Shown piece after piece: positions 52,470-61,677 of a stretch of 64,000 bases of DNA. Origin of the DNA: Tsukamurella asaccharolytica (GTDB lineage: Bacteria; Actinomycetota; Actinomycetes; Mycobacteriales; Mycobacteriaceae); contig NZ_VIGW01000004.1 of assembly GCF_007858435.1 (NCBI RefSeq), positions 1-64,000 of the forward strand, given 5' to 3'. A program made the translations under genes and the position numbers. The stretch's first letter is position 1; every line of letters begins with the position of its first letter. The notes beneath the pieces are model-generated. The model was not told the origin of the DNA. It did not search any database and worked only from the letters and a program-made list of their open reading frames with translations.

Positions 52470-53774
52470 ATGAAGATCACAGTGCTGGGTACGGGGTACC
52501 TGGGAGCCACGCACGCGGCGTGCATGGCGGAGCTGGGCCACGACGTGCTCGGTGTCGACGTCAACCTCAGCAAGATCGCCGCGCTGTCGGAGGGCAAGGT
52601 GCCCTTCCACGAGCCGGGCCTCCCCGCAGTGCTCAAGCGCAACATCGACGCGGGCCGCCTGCGCTTCACCGACTCCTACGAGGAGGCCGGCGCGTTCGGC
52701 GACGTGCACTTCATCGCCGTCGGCACACCGCAGCGCAAGGGCGAGTTCGCGGCGGACCTGACGTACGTGAACTCCGTGATCGATTCGCTCGTGCCGCATC
52801 TGCGCCGCGACGCCGTGATCCTGGGCAAGTCGACGGTCCCCGTCGGCACCACCGACCTGCTCCGCGCCCGCGCCGCCGAACTGGTGCCGGACGGCGTGGC
52901 CGTCGAGTTCGCCTGGAACCCCGAGTTCCTCCGCGAGGGCCACGCCGTCAAGGACACCCTCGAGCCCGACCGCCTCGTCCTCGGCGTCGAGCCCGGTGGC
53001 CGCGCCGAGGAGGTCGCCCGCGAGGTCTACGCGGAGATCCTGGCCCGTGACACCCCGTTCTTCGTCACCGACACCGCGACCGCCGAGTTGGTGAAGATCT
53101 CCGCGAACGCCTTCCTGGCCACGAAGATCTCCTTCATCAACGCCGTCGCCGAGGTGTGCGAGGCCGCGGGCGCCGACGTCGTCGCCCTCGCCGACGCGAT
53201 CGGCGTCGACTCCCGCATCGGCCGGAAGTTCCTCGGCGCGGGCATCGGCTTCGGCGGCGGTTGCCTGCCCAAGGACATCCGCGCGTTCATGGCGCGCTCG
53301 GGTGAACTCGGCGCAGGCCACATGCACGGGCTGCTCCGCGAGGTCGACGCGATCAACATGAGCCGCCGCACCCGGATGGTGGATCTGGCCCGCGAGGCCT
53401 GCGGAGGCTCGCTGCTCGGCGCCAAGGTGGCCGTGCTGGGCGCTGCGTTCAAGCCGGATTCCGACGATGTGCGTGACTCGCCGGCGCTCAACATCGCCGG
53501 CCAGATCCAGCTGCAGGGCGCTGCGGTCTCGGTCTACGACCCCGAGGCCATGGACAACTCGCGCCGCGTCTTCCCGACGCTCGACTACGCCACCACGGCG
53601 CTCGAGGCGTGCGCGGGCGCCGATGTGGTGCTGGTCCTCACCGAGTGGGCCCAGTTCCGCGAGTTGGACCCCGCCGTCGTCGGCGCGGTGGTGCGCAACC
53701 CCGTGCTGCTCGACGGCCGCAACTGCATGCCGTCCGCCGACTGGGTCGCCGCCGGCTGGGAGTACCGCGCCTGA
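52470..53774 (+). CDS. UDP-glucose 6-dehydrogenase
   Basis: The 434-residue enzyme belongs to the UDP-glucose/GDP-mannose dehydrogenase family and makes a UDP-uronic acid from UDP-glucose with two NAD. Seen: MKITVLGTGYLGATHAACMA (NAD fold), GVDVNLSKIAALSEGKVPFH, HFIAVGTPQRKGEFAADLTY, VILGKSTVPVGTTDLL, EFAWNPEFLREGHAVKD, KISANAFLATKISFINAVAE, and the catalytic Cys in GIGFGGGCLPKDIRAFM; the C-terminal domain begins VAVLGAAFKPDSDDVRDSPA. ATG 52470 is the natural start. Mycobacterial UdgA (Rv0322) is the same type. Product likely serves wall or capsule sugars. Confidence 0.92.
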   Translation: MKITVLGTGYLGATHAACMAELGHDVLGVDVNLSKIAALSEGKVPFHEPGLPAVLKRNIDAGRLRFTDSYEEAGAFGDVHFIAVGTPQRKGEFAADLTYVNSVIDSLVPHLRRDAVILGKSTVPVGTTDLLRARAAELVPDGVAVEFAWNPEFLREGHAVKDTLEPDRLVLGVEPGGRAEEVAREVYAEILARDTPFFVTDTATAELVKISANAFLATKISFINAVAEVCEAAGADVVALADAIGVDSRIGRKFLGAGIGFGGGCLPKDIRAFMARSGELGAGHMHGLLREVDAINMSRRTRMVDLAREACGGSLLGAKVAVLGAAFKPDSDDVRDSPALNIAGQIQLQGAAVSVYDPEAMDNSRRVFPTLDYATTALEACAGADVVLVLTEWAQFRELDPAVVGAVVRNPVLLDGRNCMPSADWVAAGWEYRA

Positions 53775-53780
53775 CCTCGG

Positions 53781-54698
53781 TCAGCCGCGCGAGCGCGAGG
53801 GGGTCACGGGCGAGTAGTCCGAGGCGTCGCCCTTGAGCGCCACGCCCTCGCGGCCGTCGACGCCGACGGGCAGGTCGCCGGCGAGCGTCACGCGGCGCAG
53901 CAGGCGCTTGTTGTCGCCGTAGTCGTTGATGCCGAAGTGCTGGGTCGAGCGGTTGTCCCAGATCGCGACGTCGCCGAGCTGCCACGACCAGCGGACGGTG
54001 TTGTCGGGGTTCTCGATCCGTCGCTGGAGCAGCGCCAGGATCGGTGCCGAGTCCTGCGTGCTCAGGCCGGCGAAGGACTTCACGAAGTGCCCGAGCAGGA
54101 GCGAGCGCCGGCCGGTCTCCGGATGCACGCGCACCACGGGGTGCTCGGACTCGAAGATGTTCCGCACGAACTCGCGGTGGTACTCGGCGCGCTGGTAGGT
54201 GGCGTTGTGCCCGGCGTAGTCGTAGTCGTTGGTGTGGATCGCGCGGAGGTTCTCGGCGAGCGCCTTCAGCGGCGCCGGCAGTCGGTCGTAGGCCTGGGTC
54301 GTGGAGGCCCAGGCGGTGTTCCCGCCGTGCGGGGGCAGCTCGATGGGCCGCAGGATCGAGGCCTTGGGCACACGGTCGACGAAGGAGACGTCGGTGTGCC
54401 AGCTGTTCGCCGCGCCCTCGATGGGTAGCAGGTCCGAGTCCGAGCGGACCGTCGGGTGCGGGGTGGTCTGCACGCCCAGGCGCCCGGCGAAGGCGTGCTG
54501 GCCGGCGTCGTCGAGGTGGTGCTGGTCGCGGAAGAAGATCACCTCGTGCTCGGCGAGCAGGTCGAGGATCGCGTCCGCGGTCGCGTCGTCGATGTCGCCG
54601 CCGAGGCGCACGCCGTGCACGATCGCTCCGATGTGTTCGCCCAGCTTGGTCACGCTGATCTCGGGCGCGGTGGTCGTGGGCTCGAGCGTTGCGGTCAT
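53781..54698 (-). CDS. TauD/TfdA-family Fe(II)/2-oxoglutarate dioxygenase
   Basis: The 305-residue oxygenase has the facial triad in [19 protein letters not shown] (HxD) and [16 protein letters not shown] (distal His), with the 2-oxoglutarate Arg in [30 protein letters not shown] is the typical N-terminal segment. Closest in character to bacterial alkyl-sulfatase AtsK and M. tuberculosis Rv3406, which release sulfate from alkyl sulfate esters; taurine or aryloxy acid oxidation are alternatives. ATG 54698 is used. It converges on the dehydrogenase gene with six bases between stops. No ABC sulfonate importer is adjacent. Confidence 0.88.
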   Translation of the reverse strand: MTATLEPTTTAPEISVTKLGEHIGAIVHGVRLGGDIDDATADAILDLLAEHEVIFFRDQHHLDDAGQHAFAGRLGVQTTPHPTVRSDSDLLPIEGAANSWHTDVSFVDRVPKASILRPIELPPHGGNTAWASTTQAYDRLPAPLKALAENLRAIHTNDYDYAGHNATYQRAEYHREFVRNIFESEHPVVRVHPETGRRSLLLGHFVKSFAGLSTQDSAPILALLQRRIENPDNTVRWSWQLGDVAIWDNRSTQHFGINDYGDNKRLLRRVTLAGDLPVGVDGREGVALKGDASDYSPVTPSRSRG

Positions 54699-54875
54699 GG
54701 CTGCCTCCGGGTGCGTCGCGTGCGTGGTCCGTCCACCTCACCCGATCGGCAGCGACGGGGCCAGGGTTGCGTTCAGCGCGGACGCAATCCGCTCCGCGCA
54801 CGTCGTGCTCGGGACGCCGGCCGGGCGCCCGAGGTCCCCCGGAGGGATACGCCCCTCGATAGAATGGTGGGCGTC

Positions 54876-55724
54876 ATGGGCAAGGTCGTACTGTTCTACG
54901 TGTTCGCCCCGCTGGCCGATCCGGAGGCGATCCGGCTGTGGCAGCGGGCGCTGTGTGAGGCGAACGGCCTCCGCGGCCGGATCATCGTGTCGCGCCACGG
55001 GATCAACGCCACCGTCGGCGGCGAGATCCGCGCGGTCAAACGGTACGTCCGCGCCCTGCGGGAGTACGCGGCCTTCAAGGACGCGGACGTGAAGTGGTCC
55101 GACGGCTCCGCCGAGGACTTCCCGAAGCTCTCGGTCAAGGTTCGCGACGAGATCGTCACCTTCGGCGTCCCCGACGAGGTGGAGGTCGACGGGGACGGCG
55201 TCCGCGGCGGCGGAGTGCGTCTGAGCCCCGACGCGGTGCACGCACTGCTCGACGAGAAGCCCGACGCCGTCTTCTTCGACGGTCGCAACGCCATCGAGGC
55301 CGAGATCGGCCGGTTCGCCGGCGCTGTGGTCACCCCGGCGAAGACGACCCGCGACTTCGTCGCCCTGCTCGACGCGGGGGAGTACGACCACCTCAAGGAC
55401 CGCCCGGTGATCACCTACTGCACCGGCGGTGTGCGTTGCGAGGTGCTCAGCGCGGTGATGCGTCGCCGCGGCTTCGGTGAGGTCTACCAGCTCGACGGCG
55501 GGATCGCCCGGTACGGCGAACGGTTCGGCGACCGCGGGCTCTGGGAGGGCTCGATGTACGTCTTCGACCGCCGCATGCACCTCGACTTCTCCGACGCGAC
55601 CACGCGGATCGGCCGGTGCGCGGAGTGCGGCGCGCCGACCTCCAACGTCGCCAACCTCGCGCCCCCGCAGGACCGGGAGCTGGCGGTGCTGTGCGAGGAC
55701 TGCGCCCCGGCGGTGGCTCCGTGA
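54876..55724 (+). CDS. tRNA uridine hydroxylase-type rhodanese protein (TrhO/UPF0176)
   Basis: The 282-residue protein matches TrhO (YceA): an N-terminal acylphosphatase-like part ([40 protein letters not shown]), a rhodanese domain with the catalytic Cys in [20 protein letters not shown] and a C-terminal Cys cluster ([29 protein letters not shown]) that may bind Zn. In E. coli it makes 5-hydroxyuridine in tRNA wobble sites. TAGAAT lies ten bases before ATG 54876, so leaderless translation is likely; ATG 54864 is an alternative. Its stop overlaps the CobW-type GTPase start (GTGA). Confidence 0.85.
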   Translation: MGKVVLFYVFAPLADPEAIRLWQRALCEANGLRGRIIVSRHGINATVGGEIRAVKRYVRALREYAAFKDADVKWSDGSAEDFPKLSVKVRDEIVTFGVPDEVEVDGDGVRGGGVRLSPDAVHALLDEKPDAVFFDGRNAIEAEIGRFAGAVVTPAKTTRDFVALLDAGEYDHLKDRPVITYCTGGVRCEVLSAVMRRRGFGEVYQLDGGIARYGERFGDRGLWEGSMYVFDRRMHLDFSDATTRIGRCAECGAPTSNVANLAPPQDRELAVLCEDCAPAVAP

Positions 55725-56788
55725 GCGTTCGACCCGTGCCCGTGGTGGTGGTCGCGGGGTACCTCGGGGCGGGCAAGTCGACGCTGCTCAACCACCTCCT
55801 GTCCGGAGCCGGTGACGCCCGCATCGGCGTCGTGGTCAACGACTTCGGTGCGGTGAACATCGACGCGATGCTCGTCTCCGGTGCGTCCGGGGGAGGGGCG
55901 GTGCGCACCGTCTCGCTGAGCAACGGCTGCGTGTGCTGCACCGTCGACGACGACGAACTCGAGGACGTCCTCGGTGCGCCCGCGGCCCGCGATCTCGACC
56001 TCGTGGTGGTCGAGGCCTCCGGGCTCGCCGAACCGGCGGCGATGGTGCGGCGCGTGGTACTCGCGCAGGATCCGCGGATCGATTACGGCGGACTCGTGTA
56101 CGTCGCCGATGCGGCGCACCTCGTCGGCACCATGGAACGGCACCCCTCCCTGCGACACCACCTCGCCCTCGCCGACCTGGTCGTGCTCAACAAGATCGAC
56201 CTCGCCGCCGACCCCGGGGCCGCGCGGGAGCTGGTGCGCGCGCACGCGCCGTCCACCCCGGTGATCGGGACCGTCGACGCCGCCGTGCCGGTGGAACTGC
56301 TCATCGACGCGGACGTACTGGCGCGGCGCGCCGCGCAGCGGCGGGACTCCCCGCGCCAGCTCACTCTCGACGAGGCGCTGCGCGAGCACGACCACGACCA
56401 CACGGGACCGCACGGCCACCTCCACGACGACTACGCCGCAGTCACCGTCGAGACCGGGCGGCTGGATGCCCGCGCGACCGCCGATCTGCTCGCCGATCCG
56501 CCGCGAGGCGTGTACCGGACGAAGGGCTTCGTCACCGCGGCGGACGGCACCCGGCTCGAGGTGCACGCCGTCGGGCGGCACGTGCGGACGGCGCCGGAGC
56601 GCGGACGCCGGGACGGCGCGGCCTCGGTGCTCGTCTTCCTCGGTATCGGGCTCGACGAGGAGGCCGTCCGGACGAGGGTCGAGGGCTGCTCGGCGGACCC
56701 GGACGCTCCCGCGGATCCGCAGGCGGTGCTGTCCCTGCTGCGGTACTCCGCTGCCGCGCAATCTGATTCGTGGATCCTCGAAGACTGA
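55721..56788 (+). CDS. CobW/G3E-family GTPase, metallochaperone-type
   Basis: The 355-residue P-loop protein has Walker [21 protein letters not shown], switch region [14 protein letters not shown], the metal-binding [12 protein letters not shown] (CxCC), [19 protein letters not shown] (Walker B-like), guanine motif [12 protein letters not shown] and a His-rich loop ([19 protein letters not shown], near residue 225) followed by the CobW_C domain. Such proteins deliver Zn or Co under metal stress. GTG 55721 overlaps the stop of the TrhO gene, so they are coupled. No Zur-type gene is beside it. The His-rich loop favours a Zn role. Confidence 0.88.
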   Translation: MSVRPVPVVVVAGYLGAGKSTLLNHLLSGAGDARIGVVVNDFGAVNIDAMLVSGASGGGAVRTVSLSNGCVCCTVDDDELEDVLGAPAARDLDLVVVEASGLAEPAAMVRRVVLAQDPRIDYGGLVYVADAAHLVGTMERHPSLRHHLALADLVVLNKIDLAADPGAARELVRAHAPSTPVIGTVDAAVPVELLIDADVLARRAAQRRDSPRQLTLDEALREHDHDHTGPHGHLHDDYAAVTVETGRLDARATADLLADPPRGVYRTKGFVTAADGTRLEVHAVGRHVRTAPERGRRDGAASVLVFLGIGLDEEAVRTRVEGCSADPDAPADPQAVLSLLRYSAAAQSDSWILED

Positions 56789-56947
56789 GCGAGCCGCGCG
56801 GTAGATAACGATCCGGTAACGATCGATCATGAGATTTTCCTAAAGTCTCAATTGATGGTTGACTGTTTCTCGTGTGACTGAAGTGACGAAAGTTGCACAA
56901 GAGACTTGGAAGGAGAGCGGCGCCACTTCCCCGGCGCCCAGCTGCCC

Positions 56948-58369
56948 ATGAAGAAGACCCGTGTCCTCGCCGGCTCGCTCGCAGCGGCGGCCGTCGCGCT
57001 GTTCAGCGCGCCCGGCCTCGCGTTCGCCGATCCCGCCCCCGCCGCCCCGGCCCAGCCGCTGTCCGGCAAGACCGTGTTCCTCGACGCCGGCTCCTCCGTC
57101 GCGTCGGCCGTCGAGCAGGCTCGCAAGGTGGCCGATGGTCGCGGCGGCCAGGTGCCCTGCGTCAACCCCGTGGCGATCGCCTCCAACGGCACCGCCGATC
57201 ACTCCGTGAACTTCGCCGTGGCCAAGATGGTCGAGGCGGCGCTCAAGACCCAGGGCGCGAAGGTCATCCTGTCCCGCGCCGACGACGCCGGCTTCGGCGG
57301 TTGCGTCGATCAGCGCGCCGCTGCCGCCAACAAGTCCGGCGCCGACCTCGCGGTCAGCATCAACAGCGCGATCCAGGACGCGGCGCAGCGTGGCTTCCTG
57401 CTCGAGACGGCCGCCCCGGGCGCGACCGACTCCAAGGTGACGGCGCAGCAGGCGGTCAGCGACCCCGCGACCACCGTGATCCGCGACGCGACCCGCGCCG
57501 GCGGCTTCGTGCCGGCCCAGTACCTCGGTGGCCAGGACGGCATCGCGAAGACCGCCAACGCCCTGGCGTCGTTGGTGAACATCCCGCTCGTCTACGCGAA
57601 CCTCGGCAACCTGGCGAACGCCGAGGATGCGGCGCTGCTCACCTCCCGCGAGGGGCAGACCCAGTACGCCTCCGTGCTGACCAACGGGGTCATCCAGCAG
57701 CTGACCGGCAAGGTCACGCCCGGCGGCGTCGTCGAGCAGCCCGTCGTGGCGCAGCCCGTCGCTCCGCAGGTCGATCCCGCGGTGCCGGTGACCCCCGCCG
57801 CCCCCGCTCCCGCTGCGACGGCTCCGGCCGCCACTGCCCCTGCCGCCACTGCCCCTGCCGCGACGGCTCCTGCCGCGACGGCTCCGGCCGCCACCGCCCC
57901 GGTGGCGCCGGCGCAGACCCCGATCGTCCCGGCCGTGCCGGGCGCCCCCGCTGCGGCCGCGCCCGTCACCCCGACCACCGGCACGGGTACCTCCCCGATC
58001 GTCCCGGGCGTGCCCCTGCTGCAGGGCGGTGCGACCGCGCCCGCCGCCACGGCGCCGCAGGCCGTCGCTCCCGCGGCGACCGCGCCGCAGGGCACCTCGG
58101 TGAACATCCCGGGCCTGGGGCAGCTGGCGCTGCCGCAGCTCCCGACGATCACCATTCCCGGCCAGGCCCAGCCGCTCGGCGTGAACTCACTGTTCGAGAT
58201 GGGGCCCAAGGCGGCGGAGTTCCTCTCCAGCTCGCAGGGGTCGCAGCTCGTCAACGCGCTGATCTCCAGCCCGCAGGCCTTCAACTCCCTGCAGTCCGCG
58301 CAGGGTCCTGCCGCCGCGCAGGAGATCCTCAAGGCGATCCTCAGCGCCGGCGCGCTGCTGCCGAAGTAG
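56948..58369 (+). CDS. Secreted amidase-3 homologue with lost zinc ligands (pseudo-amidase)
   Basis: The 473-residue precursor has a signal peptide (KKTRVLAGSLAAAAVALFSA, cleavage near AFA-DP), an N-acetylmuramoyl-L-alanine amidase (Amidase_3) fold, a Pro/Ala linker with six AATAP repeats, and a C-terminal helical part (QAQPLGVNSLFEMGPKAAEF). In active enzymes the zinc is held by LDPGHGG, a Glu, SIH and a later Glu. Here the first reads VFLDAGSSVASAVE (no His), the second position is ADHSVNF (Asp), the third AVSINSA (Asn for His) and the fourth VYANLGN (no Glu). The Rv3717-type segment GRGGQVPC and CVDQRAAAANKS shows clear kinship. It is probably a peptidoglycan-binding or regulatory pseudoenzyme. 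ATG 56948 is chosen. Confidence 0.8.
   Translation: MKKTRVLAGSLAAAAVALFSAPGLAFADPAPAAPAQPLSGKTVFLDAGSSVASAVEQARKVADGRGGQVPCVNPVAIASNGTADHSVNFAVAKMVEAALKTQGAKVILSRADDAGFGGCVDQRAAAANKSGADLAVSINSAIQDAAQRGFLLETAAPGATDSKVTAQQAVSDPATTVIRDATRAGGFVPAQYLGGQDGIAKTANALASLVNIPLVYANLGNLANAEDAALLTSREGQTQYASVLTNGVIQQLTGKVTPGGVVEQPVVAQPVAPQVDPAVPVTPAAPAPAATAPAATAPAATAPAATAPAATAPAATAPVAPAQTPIVPAVPGAPAAAAPVTPTTGTGTSPIVPGVPLLQGGATAPAATAPQAVAPAATAPQGTSVNIPGLGQLALPQLPTITIPGQAQPLGVNSLFEMGPKAAEFLSSSQGSQLVNALISSPQAFNSLQSAQGPAAAQEILKAILSAGALLPK
57812..57901 (+). repeat. 15-bp minisatellite encoding six AATAP units
   Basis: Six direct 15-bp units (such as GCCGCCACTGCCCCT) in the linker of the pseudo-amidase. The near-identity of neighbouring units suggests copy number may vary between strains. 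Confidence 0.85.
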
Positions 58370-58453
58370 GGATCACTCCGCACCGACTTCCGTCGGGGAC
58401 GTCACGCCCCGGCGGAAAGCGGTAGCGCGGCCCGATCTGGCAAGCTGGTAGAT

Positions 58454-59347
58454 ATGGCACTTCGCGATATCGTCCGGCTCGTCCACATGGCCCCGCCGAT
58501 CAAGGACCTGAAGGGGAAGAAGGTCCTCGTCACCGGCGCCGCCAGCGGGATCGGCCGCGCTACCGCGAATCTCCTCGCGGCGCACGACGCAGAGCTGGTG
58601 TTGACCGACATCAACGCCGAACAGCTCGACGCCGTCACTCGCCACGTCACGGCCCTGGGCGCGAAAGTTCTCGCGTCCAGGGCCTTCGACGTGTCCGACT
58701 ACGACGCGGTGCGGGCCTTCGCCGACGAGGTGCACGCGGCCGTGGGGCCGCTCGACGTGGTGATGAACGTCGCGGGCATCGCCGTGTGGGGCACCGTCGA
58801 GAACCTCACCCACGAGCAGTGGCGCAAGACCGTCGACGTCAATCTCATGGGGCCGATCCACGTGATCGAGACCTTCCTCCCGCCGATGATCGCGGCGGGC
58901 CGCGGCGGCCAGCTGGTGAACGTCTCGTCCACCGCCGGCCTGATCGCGCTGCCGTGGCACGCCGCCTACTCGGCCGCGAAGTTCGGCCTCGTCGGCGTCT
59001 CGGAGGTGCTCCGCTACGACTTGCGTCGGCACGGCATCGGGGTGTCGGTGGTCGTGCCGGGGGCCGTGGAGACCGGCCTGGTGAAGACCGTCGAGATCAA
59101 CGGGGTGGATCGGTCGAATCCCAAGGTGAACAAGGGGATCGACGGCTTCCCGAAGGTCACTGCGGAGAAGGCCGCGCAGGCGATCATCGACGGGGTGCTG
59201 CACAACAGGTTCATCGTGTACACCTCGTTCGACACGCGCTTCGGCTACTTCTGGAAGAGGAAGTTCGCGCTGCCCTACGAGATCGCGATGCGCGTGGCCA
59301 ACGACCGGTTCGCGTACCTGGCGAAGATCTCAGAGCGCGGTCACTAG
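58454..59347 (+). CDS. Short-chain dehydrogenase/reductase
   Basis: The 297-residue SDR has the cofactor loop KKVLVTGAASGIGRATANLL (TGxxxGIG), VVMNVAGIAVWG (NAG-type), catalytic Ser in GQLVNVSSTAGLIALP and the YxxxK in AAYSAAKFGLVGVSEVLRY. LTDINAEQLDA after the second strand suggests NAD(H) preference (Asp). A C-terminal extension (RFIVYTSFDTRFGYFWKRKF) is typical of mycobacterial SDRs near fatty-acid genes. Substrate unknown. ATG 58454 is used; ATG 58487 is in frame. It overlaps the TetR gene end by 18 bp (convergent). Confidence 0.85.
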   Translation: MALRDIVRLVHMAPPIKDLKGKKVLVTGAASGIGRATANLLAAHDAELVLTDINAEQLDAVTRHVTALGAKVLASRAFDVSDYDAVRAFADEVHAAVGPLDVVMNVAGIAVWGTVENLTHEQWRKTVDVNLMGPIHVIETFLPPMIAAGRGGQLVNVSSTAGLIALPWHAAYSAAKFGLVGVSEVLRYDLRRHGIGVSVVVPGAVETGLVKTVEINGVDRSNPKVNKGIDGFPKVTAEKAAQAIIDGVLHNRFIVYTSFDTRFGYFWKRKFALPYEIAMRVANDRFAYLAKISERGH

Positions 59348-59926
59348 GCGGACGTGCTCCGTCCACACCGCCTCGAGCTCGCCCTGCGAGACGCCGGAGG
59401 CGAGCTGGTGGAGCACCCACGCGGGGCTGAGCGTCGCCATCAGCGCGGCCGCCCACACGTCTGCCTGCGCCGCGCGACCCGCCTCGACCAGCATCGCGCG
59501 CACGGTCATCGTCGACACCCGCCAGGGCGGGGCGTCGTACGGGTCACGGGCCGCCTGCTCCGCACCCCGGAGCAGATCGCCGTGGCGCTCGATGAGCTGC
59601 ATCCGGGCCTTTCCGTACTCGGTGAGCCGATGCACGGGGTCGCCGCCCGGGCCGAGCGGAGGCGGGCCGAACATGAAGCGGTGCTGCAGCTCGGTCTCGT
59701 CGTGATCGAGGAGGGCCTGCAGCAGGCCGGCACGCGAGCCGAAGCGGCGGAAGACAGTGCCCTTGCCCACGCCCGCCGCCTGGGCCACCGCGTCCATGCT
59801 CACCGCGTCGACGCCGTGCTCGGCGAACAGCCGCTGCGCCGCGTCGATCAGCAGCTCGCGGTTGCGGGCCGCGTCACGGCGCGGCTCGCTCTGCGACTGC
59901 GCGAGGGGCAGGAGTGGTCCGGTCAT
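59330..59926 (-). CDS. TetR-family transcriptional regulator
   Basis: The 198-residue protein has the N-terminal TetR HTH: RELLIDAAQRLFAEHGVDAV, SMDAVAQAAGVGKGTVFRRF, GSRAGLLQALLDHDE. The ligand domain is not diagnostic. ATG 59926 is used. It is divergent from the FMN-reductase gene with 130 bp between; an inverted repeat ACGGAC-CGAA-GTCCGT (59981-59996) in that space is its likely operator. It may thus control itself and the reductase. Confidence 0.88.
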   Translation of the reverse strand: MTGPLLPLAQSQSEPRRDAARNRELLIDAAQRLFAEHGVDAVSMDAVAQAAGVGKGTVFRRFGSRAGLLQALLDHDETELQHRFMFGPPPLGPGGDPVHRLTEYGKARMQLIERHGDLLRGAEQAARDPYDAPPWRVSTMTVRAMLVEAGRAAQADVWAAALMATLSPAWVLHQLASGVSQGELEAVWTEHVRLVTAL

Positions 59927-59980
59927 CGGATGGAGCCTACCGTGCGGGTTTTCGGCTCACCATGATCCCGGGGAAGAAAT

Positions 59981-59996
59981 ACGGACCGAAGTCCGT
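59981..59996. promoter_or_regulatory. Likely TetR operator (ACGGAC-CGAA-GTCCGT)
   Basis: A perfect 6-bp inverted repeat with a 4-bp spacer lies between the divergent TetR and FMN-reductase genes. Size suits a TetR dimer site. Confidence 0.55.
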
Positions 59997-60056
59997 TACC
60001 GTCGACGAACGCGGTCCGGTGGGGCCGCGCACAGAACGTCAGGAGAACTGAGGACT

Positions 60057-60590
60057 ATGTCGGACATCACCGTGCTCGCCGTCGTCGGATCGCTGCGCAG
60101 CAGCTCGCTCAATCGTGAACTGGCCGAGGTCGCCGTCGCGAACGCGCCCGACGGGGTGCGGGTCGAGATCGCCGAGGGTATCGCGGACGTGCCCTTCTAC
60201 AACGAGGACATCGACGGCGATGCCGCGCCGGCGACCGCCGCGGCGCTCCGCGACCGGATCGCCGCCGCGGACGCCCTGCTGCTGCTCGCGCCGCCGAACA
60301 ACGGCACCGTGAGCGCCGTGCTCAAGAACGTCATCGACTGGGGCTCGCGGCCCTACGGGGCGAGCGCGCTGTCGGGCAAGCGGGTCGCCCTCGCGGGGGT
60401 GGGGCACCGCCTGGACACCACCCTGGCCGACGTCGAGCGCGCCGTCACCATCGCCGGCGGCGAGGTGCCCGAGGGGCTCGTCGAGGAGTTCCCCATCTCC
60501 GGCCTGGACGGCAAGTCGGTGCGGGAGCACGAGGTCGTCGCGCAGCGCGCGGGTGATCTCCTCGAGCGGCTCGTAGCGCCGGTCCGGTAA
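60057..60590 (+). CDS. NADPH-dependent FMN reductase (flavodoxin fold)
   Basis: The 177-residue protein has the FMN_red fold: AVVGSLRSSSLNRELAEVAV (phosphate-binding GSLRxxSxNR), DVPFYNEDIDGD, DALLLLAPPNNGTVSAVLKN, VIDWGSRPYGASALSGKRVA and a late glycine segment. It should reduce FMN or quinone/azo compounds with NAD(P)H. ATG 60057 follows AGGAGAACTGAGG. It is divergent from the TetR gene, whose operator lies in its promoter region, so induction by an electrophile or quinone is a reasonable guess. Confidence 0.88.
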   Translation: MSDITVLAVVGSLRSSSLNRELAEVAVANAPDGVRVEIAEGIADVPFYNEDIDGDAAPATAAALRDRIAAADALLLLAPPNNGTVSAVLKNVIDWGSRPYGASALSGKRVALAGVGHRLDTTLADVERAVTIAGGEVPEGLVEEFPISGLDGKSVREHEVVAQRAGDLLERLVAPVR

Positions 60591-60975
60591 GGCGGCCCGA
60601 CCCGCCCGCACGGGCGTCGCGGGCGGGTGTCCGACGGTGCCGGGCGTGTCGGTTCGGCGTGTCGCCGATCCTCGGCGTGTCCTGGGGATTCACGATGAAA
60701 AACGCCCGGACGGACGTCTTGCGAGCTGGTAATTCCACGAATGTGGTTCGCAAGTGGTTGTGTCGCTTCCTCGGGGCCACCACTAGGTGTAGTGTTCAGT
60801 CCACTGCGAGAGCGGGCGGGCCGAGAGGTCGCCCGGGAGGTATGAGGGCGTCGCTGAGGGGTCCGCTGTCCGGCCGAGTTCACGCAGGTAAACGTGGCGA
60901 GAAAACTTGTCAGTCCGCAGGTCGATAATCGGGTTCCGAGCAGTTTCGGGACCGTTCAGCGAAGGGGAGCCGTCC
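60591..60975 (+). promoter_or_regulatory. Long control region upstream of nrdH
   Basis: No gene is supported in these 385 bp. It contains an inverted repeat CTTGCGA/TCGCAAG (60718-60724 and 60748-60754) enclosing CCACGAATGTGG (60735-60746), the NrdR-like box at 60779-60796, and a GC-rich foldable stretch (60815-60880). The nrdH ribosome site GAAGGGGAG ends at 60969. Confidence 0.5.
60779..60796. promoter_or_regulatory. Candidate NrdR box
   Basis: ACCACTAGGTGTAGTGTT has the CACTA-n4-TAGTG dyad of NrdR boxes (consensus near acaCtAtATaTaGTGt). NrdR represses ribonucleotide reductase genes. The second dyad CCACGAATGTGG is 47 bp upstream centre to centre, not the usual 30-31, so its role is less sure. 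Confidence 0.6.
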
Positions 60976-61224
60976 ATGAGCCAGGTCGCGATCACCGTCT
61001 ACACCAAGCCCGCGTGCGTGCAGTGCAACGCAACGTACAAGGCGCTCGACAAGGCCGGCCTCGAGTACCGCGTGGTGGACATCACCGAGGATTCCGATGC
61101 GCGCGACTACGTCATGGCGCTCGGCTACCTGCAGGCTCCCGTCGTCGTCGCCGGTGATGCGCACTGGTCGGGCTTCCGCCCGGACCGGGTCAAGGCGCTC
61201 GCCGCCGTCGCCGCCACGGCGTAG
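60976..61224 (+). CDS. nrdH: Glutaredoxin-like protein NrdH
   Basis: The 82-residue redoxin has the active site VYTKPACVQCNATYKAL (C-V-Q-C) and the NrdH C-terminal motif VAGDAHWSGFRPDRVKAL (WSGFRP), which marks thioredoxin-reductase-dependent NrdH. It supplies electrons to the class Ib ribonucleotide reductase NrdEF. ATG 60976 has GAAGGGGAG seven bases upstream. First gene of nrdHIE. Confidence 0.96.
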   Translation: MSQVAITVYTKPACVQCNATYKALDKAGLEYRVVDITEDSDARDYVMALGYLQAPVVVAGDAHWSGFRPDRVKALAAVAATA

Positions 61225-61227
61225 CGA

Positions 61228-61677
61228 ATGGTCTCGCCGCTCGTCGTCTACTTCTCGTCGGTGTCGGAGAACACGCACCGATTCGTCGAGAAGCTCGGGA
61301 TGCGCGCCCTGCGCATCCCGGTGGCGCGAGTCGCGGAACCGTTCTCGGTCGACGAGCCCTTCGTACTGATCACGCCCACCTACGGCGGGGGAAAGCAGGC
61401 CACCGCCGTCTCCGGCGGGGGATACGTCCCCAAGCAGGTGATCCGGTTCCTCAACGACCAGCACAACCGCTCCCTGCTCCGCGGCGTCGTCGCGGCGGGG
61501 AACACGAACTTCGGCGAAGAGTTCTGCTACGCGGGGAACATCATCTCCCGCAAATGCCGGGTCCCGTACCTGTACCGCTTCGAGCTGATGGGCACCACTG
61601 AGGACGTCGAGCGCGTCCGCACCGGTCTCGTCGACTTCTTCACCCGCAACGATCTCAAGGAAAGCGCGCGCTCATGA
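61228..61677 (+). CDS. nrdI: Flavodoxin-like NrdI
   Basis: The 149-residue flavodoxin delivers oxidant to the NrdF dimanganese centre. Family parts: [20 protein letters not shown] (FMN phosphate loop), [53 protein letters not shown] and [18 protein letters not shown]. Starts 3 bp after the nrdH stop and overlaps nrdE by four bases (ATGA). Confidence 0.95.
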   Translation: MVSPLVVYFSSVSENTHRFVEKLGMRALRIPVARVAEPFSVDEPFVLITPTYGGGKQATAVSGGGYVPKQVIRFLNDQHNRSLLRGVVAAGNTNFGEEFCYAGNIISRKCRVPYLYRFELMGTTEDVERVRTGLVDFFTRNDLKESARS

